A stretch of 38,173 nt of DNA from a virus: positions 1-38,173 of the IMG/VR virus record IMGVR_UViG_3300025669_000095; one strand, 5' to 3'. The first letter of the stretch is position 1. Every line of letters begins with the position of its first letter. This document shows positions 1 to 8,963 of this stretch, piece after piece. Under the pieces are notes generated by a model that saw only the letters and a program-made list of their open reading frames with translations, had not been told where the DNA came from and ran no database searches. A program made the position numbers and the translations under genes.

Positions 1-177
1 TCCCTCATAGCTACTTCAATCTGCTTCTCAATCACTTGCTTTTAATAAAAGTTCATCGTCTGGTGTTTTCACAGATAATAAATCTTCTAAAATTAAAAGC
101 TGGTCCCTATCATCGTAGGGAGTTTTGTTAATGTTAGATTCAGATAATTCGCTAATGCTTCTTATTGCTTCATTCAT
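1..177 (-). CDS. small hypothetical protein at the left edge (start of late leftward operon)
   Basis: Fifty-nine codons are visible, starting at the ATG at 177-175 and open to base 1 when TGA is read as Trp (two TGAs near the C-terminus, in SDW and ADW). The protein is acidic and helical (MNEAIRSISELS start) with no family I recognise. It lies just downstream of a consensus promoter on the same strand. If the window ends are joined, the next codon is TAA from bases 38173-38171, giving a complete 59-aa protein that overlaps the start of the scaffold-like gene. That closure is inference. Confidence 0.65.
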
Positions 178-197
178 TATATTGCTTTTATAAGTGT

Positions 198-226
198 ATT
201 ATAACACATTTTTACTTATTTGTCAA
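198..226 (-). promoter_or_regulatory. consensus sigma70-type promoter, leftward
   Basis: On the minus strand TTGACA (226-221) and TATAAT (203-198) are separated by exactly 17 bases. It fires toward the gene starting at 177. If the genome closes on itself, it is the promoter of the scaffold, capsid and tail operon. Confidence 0.85.
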
Positions 227-288
227 GGGCTTTGTCTTTATTATCTCTATTATGATCGCTTCTTCGTTTGTTTTATCTTCTGTCATAA

Positions 289-2124
289 TTATAATTTTAT
301 TATTAGATTTCTATAATCCTCTATGTCTGCTTCATCCATTCGCTTAAAGATGTCGCCATTATCATCTAGCATTAGTATTGATGTTTTAAGTGTTACTGTT
401 TCTTCTACCTTTGCTGTAATATCTTTCTTTTGATGATATGTTTGATAACCTGTCTTTGATATATATATATCAAATGGTCCATACGATTCATAAAGACTAT
501 CGTAGGTACTTCCATCTGGGTCGTGTGTAATATTTGTCGTCTTTACTTCCATAATTATTCCTACTAAGTCATCTACATCAGGAGTAACTAAAAAAGGTTC
601 TGTTATAGTAAGCTCTGTAGCTGTATTTGATAATATTTTTGCTTTTTGATTTTTGCCATCTCCTGTTGCTATATATACATTGTAGCCAAGTCATTCATCA
701 GTTGTCCAGCTTTTTGAACTATCTATTATTGTTGTTGAAGTAGCTCCTGTAATTGTTATCTTTTCTGAAAACAAACTACCAGAAGCGTCTGTTGTATAAC
801 TTGTTTTTCCTGCGAAATCAGTAATAGCATTTCCGTTTTTATCTTTTATTATTATTGAAGCGTTTTCTATTGGGTTACCACCCTCATCTAATACCTCTAA
901 AAGATAACTATTCCATAACTGAATAGTTGAATCATAACCAGTCACGCCCCAACCAATTGCTGGATTTCCATTATCTTCTGTTGTATTAGGAAAAGTGCAA
1001 TCAATAAAATTATCTGTTAAGTTGGCGTGTGAAATAGCAATTTGTATAGATGAAGAAAGACAGTTAAAAGTATCAAGTCTAGAATTTACCCCATATGGTA
1101 AATTAGATGTTGTGCATTCAATATTTGACCATAATCTACAATCATTATGAACAGTAGCAAAACTACCAACTAGTTTTAATCCAGAAACAGGGATATCTTT
1201 CCTACAAAATCAAGAACCATAATTCCTAAAAGTTATGTCTTTTCCTTTTCCACCATTAAAGTTAATATAAGGGCTTGCTCCACAAACATAGCTTGAGTAT
1301 AGTGGATTTGGAACAGTACAACCATCTATAGTACAATTATAAAGTTCAGTATTATTACCTATCCAAAATTCACGAGTTCTTCCAGCTAAACTAGAAATAA
1401 ACTTTACTCCACCAATTGCCTGTCCTGAAGTGGATAAAGTTCCATATCTTATTCGTGAACCAGTATAACCATAACTTCTAAAATAACCGATAGGAATAAA
1501 AGTAATATTTTGAAAAAGTAATTGAGCTGCTACCGAAGTGTCTGGTCTAAAATTACCCATAATCAGTAAAGTAGCATTATCCCATTTACAATAATCTGTC
1601 CAACCATCAGCAACCGCAGCATCATAAAAGTCTTGAGGAGTAATTGGGTCGTTTTCTGTTCCCCCAGAATAAACACAATGCCCTACTCCGTAGGTTCTTG
1701 GTTCTATCCCCATTGGCAAGACTTTGGTAGGATTAACTACTGAAATAAGAGAAATAGCATGGAAAGTTTCTGTCCCATCATCAGAATAACTACCTGTTGT
1801 TGGAAAATTATATTTTAACCAAGAAGAGGGTAAGTGATATTCATTTGATGTTGTTCTTCTAAAAACTATATACATAGAAGCTCCTGCTGATTCTGTCCAA
1901 GTTAAATCAACTGTTTTGTTTGTAGTATCCGTTGTTATTGAAAATTCGTTACTAATTCCACTTTTAGTACCAGTAGAATCAGATGTAGTTGAAACACCAT
2001 TTCCTACAGCAAGAACTACATAGTAATAAGTAGTATTAGCGGTTAAACTTCCCCCTGCTGATAAGCTTCCTGATAAATCAGTAATAGCAGATGGTGGTTT
2101 TGTAAATGTAATTACTTTAGCCAT
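289..2124 (-). CDS. tail fibre / adhesion protein (FnIII-like, parallel-repeat, Ig-like carboxypeptidase-type domains)
   Basis: A 611-aa protein from the ATG at 2124 to the TAA at 289, joined across in-frame TGAs at 1210-1212 and 691-693 read as Trp. Residues about 5-130 resemble a fibronectin type III unit (paired beta strands, DLTW and YSDDGTE turns). The middle is rich in short N/C/G repeats like beta-helical fibre shafts. Residues about 395-470 look like a carboxypeptidase-regulatory-type domain (LDEGGNPIENASI, TTDASG), and another small beta domain follows. This fits a receptor-binding fibre. Its ATG lies inside the end of the preceding 80-aa gene, so the two are translationally coupled. 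The exact fold and receptor are unknown. Confidence 0.7.
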
Positions 2125-2359
2125 TTGTATCTTTTAATTTTTTTAACAATTCTTCTTCTATCATAGTATCTTCATATAAAGGTCATTCAATGTATTTTTT
2201 TAAGTTTTCTGGTGTCTTTGCTAATTCGTCGTGTATAAGCTTTATCCCTTTATTGTAATTTTGTTTTTCAGCTAACTCTGCTTCTAATTCAGAAAGAGAA
2301 TAAGTTACAGTTGTTTCTGTTACCACTTCATAGTGGTCATCATCTATTTTTTTTATCAT
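2117..2359 (-). CDS. small hypothetical protein, possible fibre assembly partner
   Basis: An 80-aa charged, helical protein starting MIKKIDDDHYEVV. One in-frame TGA is read as Trp (YIEWPL). It sits between a DANR-motif protein and the large fibre and overlaps the fibre start by 8 bases. Small proteins of this kind beside tail fibres are often assembly factors or chaperones, but only position supports that here. Confidence 0.6.
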
Positions 2360-2368
2360 AATATTAGT

Positions 2369-2752
2369 TTAAAAAGTATTAGCGTATGTATCATAAGTGA
2401 TTGTTGCTCTGTCTGTTCAAGCAGTAGAAGCATCACTTGTTCCTGTTGAGTAGGTAGTTGTTCCTGTGGAGGCTACCAGACGCTTCATTATCCATTCTCC
2501 TGTTTTGTTTTCCTTTAAGATGTAGGTTGTGCCAGCTTCTGTTAGAACTGCAAATAAACCGTAGCCCTGATATACTTCATCTTCTGTTACTATTGTTACA
2601 CTATCTACTGTGCTGTCTAAGGGTTCTATTGTAGTCTTTACTCTGTTAGTAATAGGATCTACTCTTATGTTAATTATGTCTTGTGCTGAGTCATCTGTTA
2701 TTCCTGCAATTACACCTTTGTGGTTTGCATCTATCTTAATTGAGTTTGCCAT
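2369..2752 (-). CDS. DANR-motif structural protein (fibre-associated)
   Basis: A 127-aa protein with one in-frame TGA (STAW-TDR). Its N-terminus (IDANHKGVIAGITDD, then VDPITNRVKT) matches a motif recurring in the genes at 33754-34005, 33306-33752 and 32341-33306. The rest is beta-rich with an LTEAGTTYIL segment. The ATG overlaps the end of the coiled-coil gene by 17 bases. It is probably a virion protein of the fibre region; the function of the motif is unknown to me. Confidence 0.65.
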
Positions 2753-3200
2753 TGGTTATTCGTTTAAGGATTTTTTCTTTCTGATTAAGCATTGATTCTT
2801 TAATGTTAATCGCAGTCTCTCTCCCCTCTAATGTAGTTTCTAAATTCTTTAATGCTTTTAGTTTAGTTGCATAATCTTTCTTATCAAACTGTAAGTCTTT
2901 AATCTCTGTTATCTCTTTATCTTTTCTTTCTAATAACATTTCTTGTATCTCTTTTGCTTTATCTATTTTTGTTTGTATCTCTTGCTCTACATCTTTCTTT
3001 GCAGTAATAATTTCGTTTAATAAATGTAGCTGTACTCTTTGGTCTGCCACTTGATTATCTATCTTGTTCTTCTCCTTGTTACTCTCAAGTAATAACTCAT
3101 CCATAGTTGCATCACAACATACTGAAAAGTTATCTAACTGTTCTTTTAAAAACTTCTCTTTGTTCTCAAAGAACTTTGTAATAAATTGTTTGTATTCCAT
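2736..3200 (-). CDS. coiled-coil protein of the fibre operon
   Basis: A 154-aa protein almost entirely charged heptads (K/E-rich from about residue 60 to 150). No TGA is needed. The start ATG is preceded by AAGAGGATT, a moderate Shine-Dalgarno like that of the gene upstream. The C-terminal part (LEGRETAINIKESMLNQKEK) resembles that of the 221-aa coiled-coil protein at 34216-34881, which also precedes a DANR gene. It may be a trimeric fibre or baseplate spacer. Confidence 0.65.
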   Translation of the reverse strand: MEYKQFITKFFENKEKFLKEQLDNFSVCCDATMDELLLESNKEKNKIDNQVADQRVQLHLLNEIITAKKDVEQEIQTKIDKAKEIQEMLLERKDKEITEIKDLQFDKKDYATKLKALKNLETTLEGRETAINIKESMLNQKEKILKRITNGKLN

Positions 3201-3214
3201 AATCCTCTTATTGT

Positions 3215-3478
3215 TTAATTTTTTGGTTCAAGGTATCTTTTGCATAATCCTGTAAATCTATCGGCAAAATAACCGTCGTGTCCGTGCTTTGGTGTTATAG
3301 CGTGGGCTACTTCGTGTAAAAAAAGTGCATATTCATTTGGAGTACATATTATTATATGAGAGTTTTTTAAACAAATCCCATCACCACCACCAGTATTCTT
3401 AATTTCTCAATCGGTAATATTGTTATCAATTACAACCATTTTTTGTCATTCAACGAAATGTTTTGTTGCTTCTATCAT
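3215..3478 (-). CDS. putative zinc metallopeptidase-like protein (HExxH)
   Basis: An 87-aa protein with two in-frame TGAs read as Trp (FVEW-QK, TDW-EI). It carries LHEVAHAITPKHGHD: HEVAH fits the HExxH zinc site and the later His could be a third ligand, as in small SprT/WSS1-like phage peptidases. It is the first gene after the leftward promoter at 3500-3528, with GAGGATT upstream of its ATG. It may process a virion protein or attack the host envelope. Metal-peptidase identity is inferred from the motif only. Confidence 0.6.
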
Positions 3479-3499
3479 AATCCTCTTGTTGTTTATTGT

Positions 3500-3528
3500 A
3501 TTATACCATATTTTGTGTGTAATGTCAA
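3500..3528 (-). promoter_or_regulatory. consensus promoter, leftward (fibre operon)
   Basis: On the minus strand TTGACA (3528-3523) and TATAAT (3505-3500) have a 17-base spacer. It is divergent from the rightward promoter 28 bases away. Confidence 0.85.
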
Positions 3529-3556
3529 GGGGGTATTGATTAATTGAGTTTGCCTA

Positions 3557-3585
3557 TTGACATTTGAAACTTTATGTGTTATAAT
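3557..3585 (+). promoter_or_regulatory. perfect consensus promoter with extended -10, rightward
   Basis: TTGACA (3557-3562), a 17-base spacer and TATAAT (3580-3585), with TG one base upstream of the -10. This is the most consensus-like promoter in the window, yet there is no gene for about 350 bases downstream, which points to a transcribed RNA. Confidence 0.88.
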
Positions 3586-3591
3586 AGGGTT

Positions 3592-3930
3592 AATTGTTGG
3601 AGAGGTAAACTTGCTGAGACAATTCAAAAAAAGAAGCAATGCTCAAAAGCGTATCCCATAAGCATACGAATAAACGTTATGCACCTTTGGAGAGAAAACC
3701 GAAGGATCAAGTGGGTGCTGGCGGGTCAACGTCTAGTCTAATATAAGAACAAGAAACAAAACTTGTAGTGTAAAGAAATATAATTTTCGCGTCCGTCATC
3801 TTTCTTTATTCTTTAAAACTTATATAATGACGGAGAGGCGTTAGCCCTCCCAAGCACCGAATCTTTTTTCCCAAAGAGAGGGAACAGACAGGTGGGACTC
3901 AAAGCAAAAAAAAATAAACATTACACTGTG
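3592..3930 (+). ncRNA. putative structured non-coding RNA or long leader
   Basis: About 340 bases without a convincing ORF follow a perfect promoter. Stems visible by eye: CGTAT/ATACG (3650-3668), CCTTTGG/CCGAAGG with an 8-base loop (3684-3705), CCGTCAT/ATGACGG closing a 27-base loop (3793-3833), and GGAG-A-GGC / GCC-CTCC with a GTTA loop (3832-3850). The region is locally richer in G and C than its neighbours. It matches no RNA family I know; the ends are approximate. It could be a free RNA or the leader of the 3937 gene. Confidence 0.5.
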
Positions 3931-3936
3931 AATCCA

Positions 3937-4146
3937 ATGCATAATCTAAAAGCAGATATATTAAGATTAATTAAAATCTTTGACAACGTGCCAATGGATT
4001 TTTTAAAAAAATATAAATGAGAAACTAATGATCATCAAATTATTGAGGTTGTTAATCTCTTTATTAAAACAGGTGAAATCCTTGTTAAAAATGATTTATT
4101 GTATACCGCTAACAGTAAGTACATTTCTTTAATAGAAAGTAGTTAA
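3937..4146 (+). CDS. small hypothetical protein downstream of the structured RNA
   Basis: A 69-aa protein (MHNLKADILRLIK start) with TGA as Trp at 4018-4020. A GTG at 3928 in the same frame is an alternative start; neither has a clear Shine-Dalgarno. Helical with a short beta hairpin near the C-terminus, compatible with a small winged-helix regulator, but no family is recognised. Convergent with the leftward gene ending at 4156. Confidence 0.5.
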
Positions 4147-4155
4147 CATCTAAGG

Positions 4156-4362
4156 TTAATCTAATTCTGCAACAACATCTTCATCCTGACAAAAGAATCC
4201 ATCTGAGTATGGTTCTAATACATAACTGTGAACTAATATCTTAGTTCCTTTTTTTATTCCTTCTATTATCTCACAAGGAATTATATCTGAATTAGAAGTA
4301 CACACTAGCTCTTGTTCTGTGTTTACTTTCTTTACATATATATAGTTGTTAATTGTTTTCAT
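4156..4362 (-). CDS. small hypothetical protein after the methyltransferase
   Basis: A 68-aa protein with an SH3-like beta pattern (MKTINNYIYVKKV, then KGTKILVHSYVLEPYSDG). Its ATG follows the methyltransferase stop almost directly. The N-terminus (MKTINNY) resembles that of the 57-aa protein at 6194 (MKTINYY). Function unknown. Confidence 0.6.
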   Translation of the reverse strand: MKTINNYIYVKKVNTEQELVCTSNSDIIPCEIIEGIKKGTKILVHSYVLEPYSDGFFCQDEDVVAELD

Positions 4363-4363
4363 T

Positions 4364-5605
4364 TTATTTGATTAATCTTTTTATAATTTCTTCTACTACA
4401 TTTATTGTAACTGCATTTCCACATTGTTTATATCTTTGAGTATCGCTTACTCCCTCAGTTCAATCATCTGGGAATCCTTGTAGTCTTTCACATTCTTTTG
4501 GTGTTAGTCTACGGATATTATAACCATCATATATGCCATGATTATCTTGTCCAGTTAATGTAAAACTAGGTTCTCCATCTTCTTTGAATCTTCTTCCGTT
4601 TTGTCTTTTGTTAATTCTATCTGGAGTCTGGACTGGAACACATTCTCTTTTTACTATCTTTGGGTCTTTATAATCTCTGGACAATAAGGTAGGACTATTT
4701 TCATATTGCCACTTAAATTCTCTTCTTGATGAATTAGAAACTGCACATACCATATTCTTTTGATCCCCACCACCACAGTTTGTAGATAAAGTTGGACACT
4801 CTTTATATTTATATGTCTTAAGTACTCTTTTGTTATTTTCATATCTAGGTCTATCTCTAAGAATCATAGGAACATTGTTGCCACCAGTACCCATTGATTG
4901 AGTTAGGGTAGGTGTGATGTCTTTCTTATCTACTAGAGAGCCACTAGCACCAAAGCCTCTAGCAGATGACTTTATTTTTTTTATAAATTGTTGCCCCCCT
5001 GCTGTACTTCCTGTTCTTGTTGATACAGTTGCAGCGGTGTGAATTTGTTTGGACTCAATATTCTCTTTTGCATCATCTCCGAAAGGAAATACTTCTGGTC
5101 TACTTGTTCCTCTAAAATGTCCGATAATGAACACTCTCTCCCTGTTCTGTGGGACGCCGAAATTCTTGCTGTTAAGCACTTGCCATTGGATGTCATACCC
5201 CAACTCATCAAGCGTGGAAATGATGGTAGCAAATGTCTTGCCTTTGTCGTGAGATAATAACCCTTTAACATTCTCAAGCAACAGAAGGCGTGGTTGTTTT
5301 TGTTTAATAATCCTTGCGATTTCAAAAAACAAAGTGCCTCGTGTGTCTTCAAATCCTTTTCGCTTACCTGCAATACTGAAGGATTGGCAAGGAAATCCTC
5401 CCACAATGAGGTCAAAGTCTGGTAAGTCGTCTGCATTGATTTTTGTAATATCTCCATAGTTTTTATGATTAAAGTTTTTTTCGTATGTTTGTATTGAGTA
5501 CTTATCAATCTCCGAGTAACCAATACACTCAAACTCATTGTTAGTTGCTTGGTCTATTCCTAATTCAAATCCCCCAATTCCTGAAAATAAGGATAGATAT
5601 TTCAT
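4364..5605 (-). CDS. DNA C5-cytosine methyltransferase
   Basis: A 413-aa protein transferring a methyl group from S-adenosylmethionine to C5 of cytosine. Motif I is FSGIGGFELG (7-16), the catalytic PCQ is at 72-74, ENV at 111-113 and QNRERVF at 153-159. The variable recognition region follows, and motif X (RYKQCGNAV) lies near the end. TGA at 4460-4462 interrupts GFPDDW-TEG, a place where this family has Trp; reading on restores motifs IX/X. The length is normal for the family. It is in an early leftward operon with the probable small terminase and could protect phage DNA from host restriction. Target sequence unknown. Confidence 0.95.
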
Positions 5606-5607
5606 AG

Positions 5608-6048
5608 TTATTTATTTAATTTATCTTGGATTATATTATCTGCTAAGTTATCCGCAATACTTTGTAACTCTTCTGTTTTAAACTCTATACTATTATCTAT
5701 CTTCTGTTCTGTTCTTTCATTTAAGAAATCATAATTATTGATTGCTATAAATTGTGCCATTGAACTATTAAGTTTCTTCTCTCCTCCTTTTTCTAATAAT
5801 CTATTCTTCAAAACATCTTTAATCTTTTTAGTAAGGTGTTCTATTTCTTTATTACTATATAAGTCTTTCCAACTTCCAACTTGTGTTGTTGTGTAATGTT
5901 CACTCTCTACTATTTGATTTAAACTTCAAATCTTTTTATCTGTTAATATTTTTTTTAAGATCCTTTGCAATTCTTCTAAACAAAAATCTTCAGTATACTG
6001 ATTTATTTCTGTTGTCTTTTTTAATTGTTTTGCTTTTTCGTATTTCAT
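5608..6048 (-). CDS. terS: probable terminase small subunit
   Basis: A 146-aa protein from the ATG at 6048 with one in-frame TGA (KKIW-SLNQ). The pattern resembles gp3-like small terminases: an N-terminal helix-turn-helix-like part, a central VGSWKDLYS segment, then LKNRLLEKG and a SSMAQFIAINNYDFLNE stretch followed by charged helices (this family typically has FxLKNxxG-W-DK there). It would bind the packaging site and recruit the large subunit. Oddly it lies 17 kb from the large terminase and on the opposite strand. The assignment rests on pattern, not alignment. Confidence 0.5.
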
Positions 6049-6066
6049 ATTTTTTTCTTATAAATT

Positions 6067-6095
6067 AGTATAGCATATTTTTATATATTTGTCAA
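6067..6095 (-). promoter_or_regulatory. leftward early promoter
   Basis: On the minus strand TTGACA (6095-6090), a 17-base spacer and TATACT (6072-6067). It lies about 20 bases upstream of the terS-like start and back to back with the rightward promoter at 6131. Confidence 0.85.
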
Positions 6096-6130
6096 GGATT
6101 TAAATGAATTATTTCACTGTCGCTATACAC

Positions 6131-6159
6131 TTGACAGATTAAATTTAATTTGTTAGTAT
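6131..6159 (+). promoter_or_regulatory. rightward early promoter
   Basis: TTGACA (6131-6136), a 17-base spacer and TAGTAT (6154-6159). It starts the long rightward operon; the first ATG is at 6194. Confidence 0.82.
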
Positions 6160-6193
6160 CTTAGTGTAAGAAAAAATAAATATAAAACGTATT

Positions 6194-6367
6194 ATGAAAA
6201 CAATAAATTATTATGCTAAGAACAATTATGGTAATACTCAATATTACATACAAGGAGACTTAGCTAAGATCATATCCAATCTTACAGGAAAGAAAACTGT
6301 TAGTAAACAAGATATGGTTAATTTAGAAAAGTTAGGTTTTGAGTTCGTACAAGTTATACAAAATTAA
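6194..6367 (+). CDS. small hypothetical protein
   Basis: A 57-aa protein (MKTINYYAKNNYGNTQYY start), first gene after the rightward early promoter. The C-terminal half has a helix-like KQDMVNLEKLGFEF. The upstream context is A/T with TATT before ATG and no Shine-Dalgarno. Possibly a host-takeover factor by position only. Confidence 0.6.
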   Translation: MKTINYYAKNNYGNTQYYIQGDLAKIISNLTGKKTVSKQDMVNLEKLGFEFVQVIQN

Positions 6368-6382
6368 TAAATAAATAATATT

Positions 6383-6622
6383 ATGAAGAAACAACCAGCG
6401 ATGACAATTTACCCAATCAAAGGTAGTAGAAGTAAGAACGGTAAGAAGTTACAAGCTTTGGTATTAGAAGCATTTAACAAATACCCTGAAGTATCTATTA
6501 TGGCTTTCCAAAAGAAACACATAATTATAAGGGAAGATATTGCAGAAGAAGGAGAATGCCTAATTGATATTAAAAAGTCTAAAAATGATTTGTGTAAAGA
6601 TTGTGTAGTAGAAGTTAAATAA
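6383..6622 (+). CDS. small hypothetical protein
   Basis: A 79-aa basic protein with a beta-rich C-terminal half and two cysteines (LCKDC). No TGA codon. The start is preceded by AATAATATT, the usual A/T context here. No family recognised. Confidence 0.6.
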   Translation: MKKQPAMTIYPIKGSRSKNGKKLQALVLEAFNKYPEVSIMAFQKKHIIIREDIAEEGECLIDIKKSKNDLCKDCVVEVK

Positions 6623-6640
6623 ATAATTAAAAATAATATT

Positions 6641-6850
6641 ATGAAAAACTATTCAAACAGATATGAAACTTGAAGTAAAGATAGATTAGCTCATTCAATC
6701 TATTATAACATTATGATCCTAATAGGATTAATAATCTTAGGAGTTAAGTTCAATGTTCAACAACACCCCTTACTACAATGTATAATGTTAGTAGCGATGA
6801 TGTTATATATAGTTGGTATATATATAAAGATAGAAATTTTAAAAGAATAA
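6641..6850 (+). CDS. small membrane protein
   Basis: A 69-aa protein with one TGA as Trp (YETW-SKD). Two hydrophobic segments, about residues 24-36 (MILIGLIILGV) and 46-62 (CIMLVAMMLYIVG), predict a membrane hairpin. Early-operon position; function unknown. Confidence 0.6.
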
Positions 6851-6851
6851 T

Positions 6852-7058
6852 ATGGATAAACTATTAGATTGTATCCAATCTCAAATTGACGAGATTGATG
6901 AAATGTTAAAAAGAACAGCTGGGGAAGATGAAACAGATAACTGAGTTGACTTAGAAAATGAAAAAGATAAATTGTTAAAGGTCGCAACTTTTATAAAAAC
7001 ATTGTGAAATAAAACACCAGCTGTAATTCTAGCAGCTTGTAAAAATCACAAACAATAA
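6852..7058 (+). CDS. small hypothetical helical protein
   Basis: A 68-aa protein starting one base after the previous stop. Two in-frame TGAs are read as Trp (DNW-VDL, TLW-NKT). Acidic and helical; no family recognised. It precedes the recombination genes. Confidence 0.6.
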
Positions 7059-7068
7059 ATAAATTATT

Positions 7069-7575
7069 ATGGAACAAACAAAAAAGACATTATCTTTGAA
7101 ACAAAAGATAGTTAAAATCTCAAACGAATTGAGATTAAATAAAGACGGACAAAATGATTATAGTAAATATAATTATTTTACACCTGATAGTATTCTAATT
7201 AAGTTAAATCCTTTATTAGAAAAGTATGACTTATTCACTTGCTTTGGTATGAGGTGGAATAGAGATATTGAAATGTATACTTCTATTTTGGAAATAGAAG
7301 ATAGTAATGCTGGCGGCAAGGTAACATACGAATTAGACTTACACCCTAGCATACTAGCTAAGAGTGGAAAAGTTGGACCACAAGACGCAGGATCTACAAT
7401 GACATATTCTAAGAGATACCTATTAATGAATGCTTTTAATATAGCAGATGACAAAGCAGACCCAGATAGTAATGAGATTACAAAAAAGACAGCAGAGAAA
7501 GAAGAGAAAAAGGTCGCAGAAACTACAGAAAAAATTAATGCTAAATTAAATGACTTATCCAAAGCCAAAATTTAA
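7069..7575 (+). CDS. erf: ERF-family single-strand annealing recombinase
   Basis: A 168-aa protein matching the ERF superfamily: YNYFTPDSIL near residue 35, a central beta region, and the GSTMTYSKRYLLMNAFNI segment (about 107-125) followed by DDKADPD. The C-terminus is a charged linker. It should anneal complementary single strands in recombination-dependent replication or repair. Length is typical for short ERF proteins. It overlaps the next gene, a PD-(D/E)XK nuclease, by 26 bases, the usual annealase plus exonuclease pairing. Confidence 0.88.
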   Translation: MEQTKKTLSLKQKIVKISNELRLNKDGQNDYSKYNYFTPDSILIKLNPLLEKYDLFTCFGMRWNRDIEMYTSILEIEDSNAGGKVTYELDLHPSILAKSGKVGPQDAGSTMTYSKRYLLMNAFNIADDKADPDSNEITKKTAEKEEKKVAETTEKINAKLNDLSKAKI

Positions 7576-8239
7576 TGATAAGAATCACTCTTACTATATA
7601 GATAAGGAGAGATTGTTATCACCCACAGGAATCATATCAATATTAGATAAGAGTGGACCTCTTATGTATTGAGCCGTTGGTTGCTGTATTCAATACCTTA
7701 AAGACAATCCTAATGACTGGGTTGGGGCAAGAAAGGAGTGGAGGAACATTAGAGACCACGCTGCTAATATTGGAACTATGGTACATAACTACGCAGAACA
7801 ATTTGCAATAGCTATGGTAAATGGTAAAGAGTTTCCAGAACTACCTAGTAATGCAAATGCACTACAAGGAGTAAATGCTTTTGTTGATTGGTATAGGGAA
7901 AACAAGATTAAATTTATAGAAGCAGAAAGGATAGTTTATTCAAAGAAATATAACTATGCTGGAACACTAGACGGTATAATTGAGTTCAATGGAAAACTCA
8001 CACTACTTGATTACAAAACTAGTAAAGGTGTGTATGATACTTTCTACTACCAGTTAGCTGCTTACCTATTTGCTTACGAGGAAGAAACAGGTAATAAGAT
8101 AGAACAGATTATGCTTGTAAGATTTGATAAAGAAACTGGAAAGTATGAAGTTCACGAAATACCAATTGACGATGTTCGTGGTAAATACTTTGAAATATTT
8201 AAAGGTCTACTAAATGTTAAAAGATTATTAAAAAAATAA
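7550..8239 (+). CDS. PD-(D/E)XK nuclease (RecB/Cas4-like phage exonuclease)
   Basis: A 229-aa protein from the ATG at 7550, inside the erf gene. The N-terminus (HSYYIDKERLLSPTGIISIL) and LMYW-AVG (TGA at 7670-7672) match the start of phage RecB-like nucleases, where that Trp is common. Catalytic-type residues: Glu82 in VHNYAE, Asp141 in GTLD, Asp154 and Lys156 in LLDYK, then YQLAAY. It probably processes DNA ends for the ERF protein. A start at the internal ATG 7778 would lose the N-terminal domain. Confidence 0.85.
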
Positions 8240-8253
8240 TTTTAAATAAAATT

Positions 8254-8496
8254 ATGAATTTAAATGATGATAAAATTATAGGTGAAAATGAAAAAGCTAT
8301 ATTTTATACTAATTTAATGTGTAAAGAATATGATGACGGATACAGAATAGTGGCCGCAGAACTTAAAAGTAATAACTACAAATCTTATCTTCTTATAAAA
8401 AATAATCATATAGTCTACGAGAACCAATCCATTGATGCTATTGGTTGTAGATTAGATGCTAACAGAATATTAGATTTAGAGAACAAATTAAAATAA
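8254..8496 (+). CDS. small hypothetical protein
   Basis: An 80-aa alpha/beta protein (MNLNDDKIIGENEKAIFY start) between the nuclease and the SSB-like gene. No TGA and no recognised domain. Confidence 0.6.
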   Translation: MNLNDDKIIGENEKAIFYTNLMCKEYDDGYRIVAAELKSNNYKSYLLIKNNHIVYENQSIDAIGCRLDANRILDLENKLK

Positions 8497-8504
8497 ATAA
8501 AATT

Positions 8505-8579
8505 ATGTTAGAAATAGCAGGTGGAATACTATTAGCCTTTGGGTTAATAATGTGAGTGTCTAGTTGATTAAATAATTAA
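8505..8579 (+). CDS. 24-residue membrane peptide
   Basis: A short gene with the usual A/T start context and two in-frame TGAs as Trp (MLEIAGGILLAFGLIMW, then SSW). It is essentially one transmembrane helix. Spacing (8 bases after the previous stop, 9 before the next ATG) suggests a real gene, but it is short. Confidence 0.45.
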
Positions 8580-8588
8580 AATAAAACT

Positions 8589-8963
8589 ATGGAAAGTATA
8601 AAAAAAGAAATTACAATAAAAACAATTTACAAAAACACAGAGAGAAAAGACGGAACAAAGTTGGTGACGAGCAAGGGAGATCCTTATATGAAAGTTACGA
8701 TTAAAACTATTAATGACACAACCCTTTATAGAAATTCATTTAGAGAAAGTGATATTAGTAGATTATGAGATGACGGTGAAACACATCAAGTGTTAGTTGA
8801 ACAAAATGGTGAATACTTAAACTTTACACCAGCCGACGCTCCTAATAATACAGATAAACTATTAAGAGAAATCTTAAAGGAAATTAAAGAAATCAAGAGA
8901 AACAAACCAACAACAGAAGTAAATCCATTTGATGGACTAGATGAAACCGAACAGGCTATATAG
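8589..8963 (+). CDS. ssb: probable single-stranded DNA-binding protein (OB-fold-like)
   Basis: A 124-aa protein with one TGA as Trp (SRLW-DDG). The pattern SKGDPYMKVTIKTI ... FRESDISRLW ... HQVLVEQNGEYLNFTP resembles small phage OB-fold SSBs, and the C-terminus is acidic (NPFDGLDETEQ), like SSB tails. It is next to ERF and nuclease genes, as expected for a recombination module. Ends with TAG. The fold is inferred. Confidence 0.5.

Noticed and set aside
212-286. A 24-residue leftward ORF between the fibre stop and the promoter
   Set aside because: It overlaps the -35 and much of the promoter and has no distinguishing feature; too weak to call.
4654-5538. Long overlapping ORFs within the methyltransferase region
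   Set aside because: They are out-of-frame shadows; the methyltransferase frame carries all family motifs.
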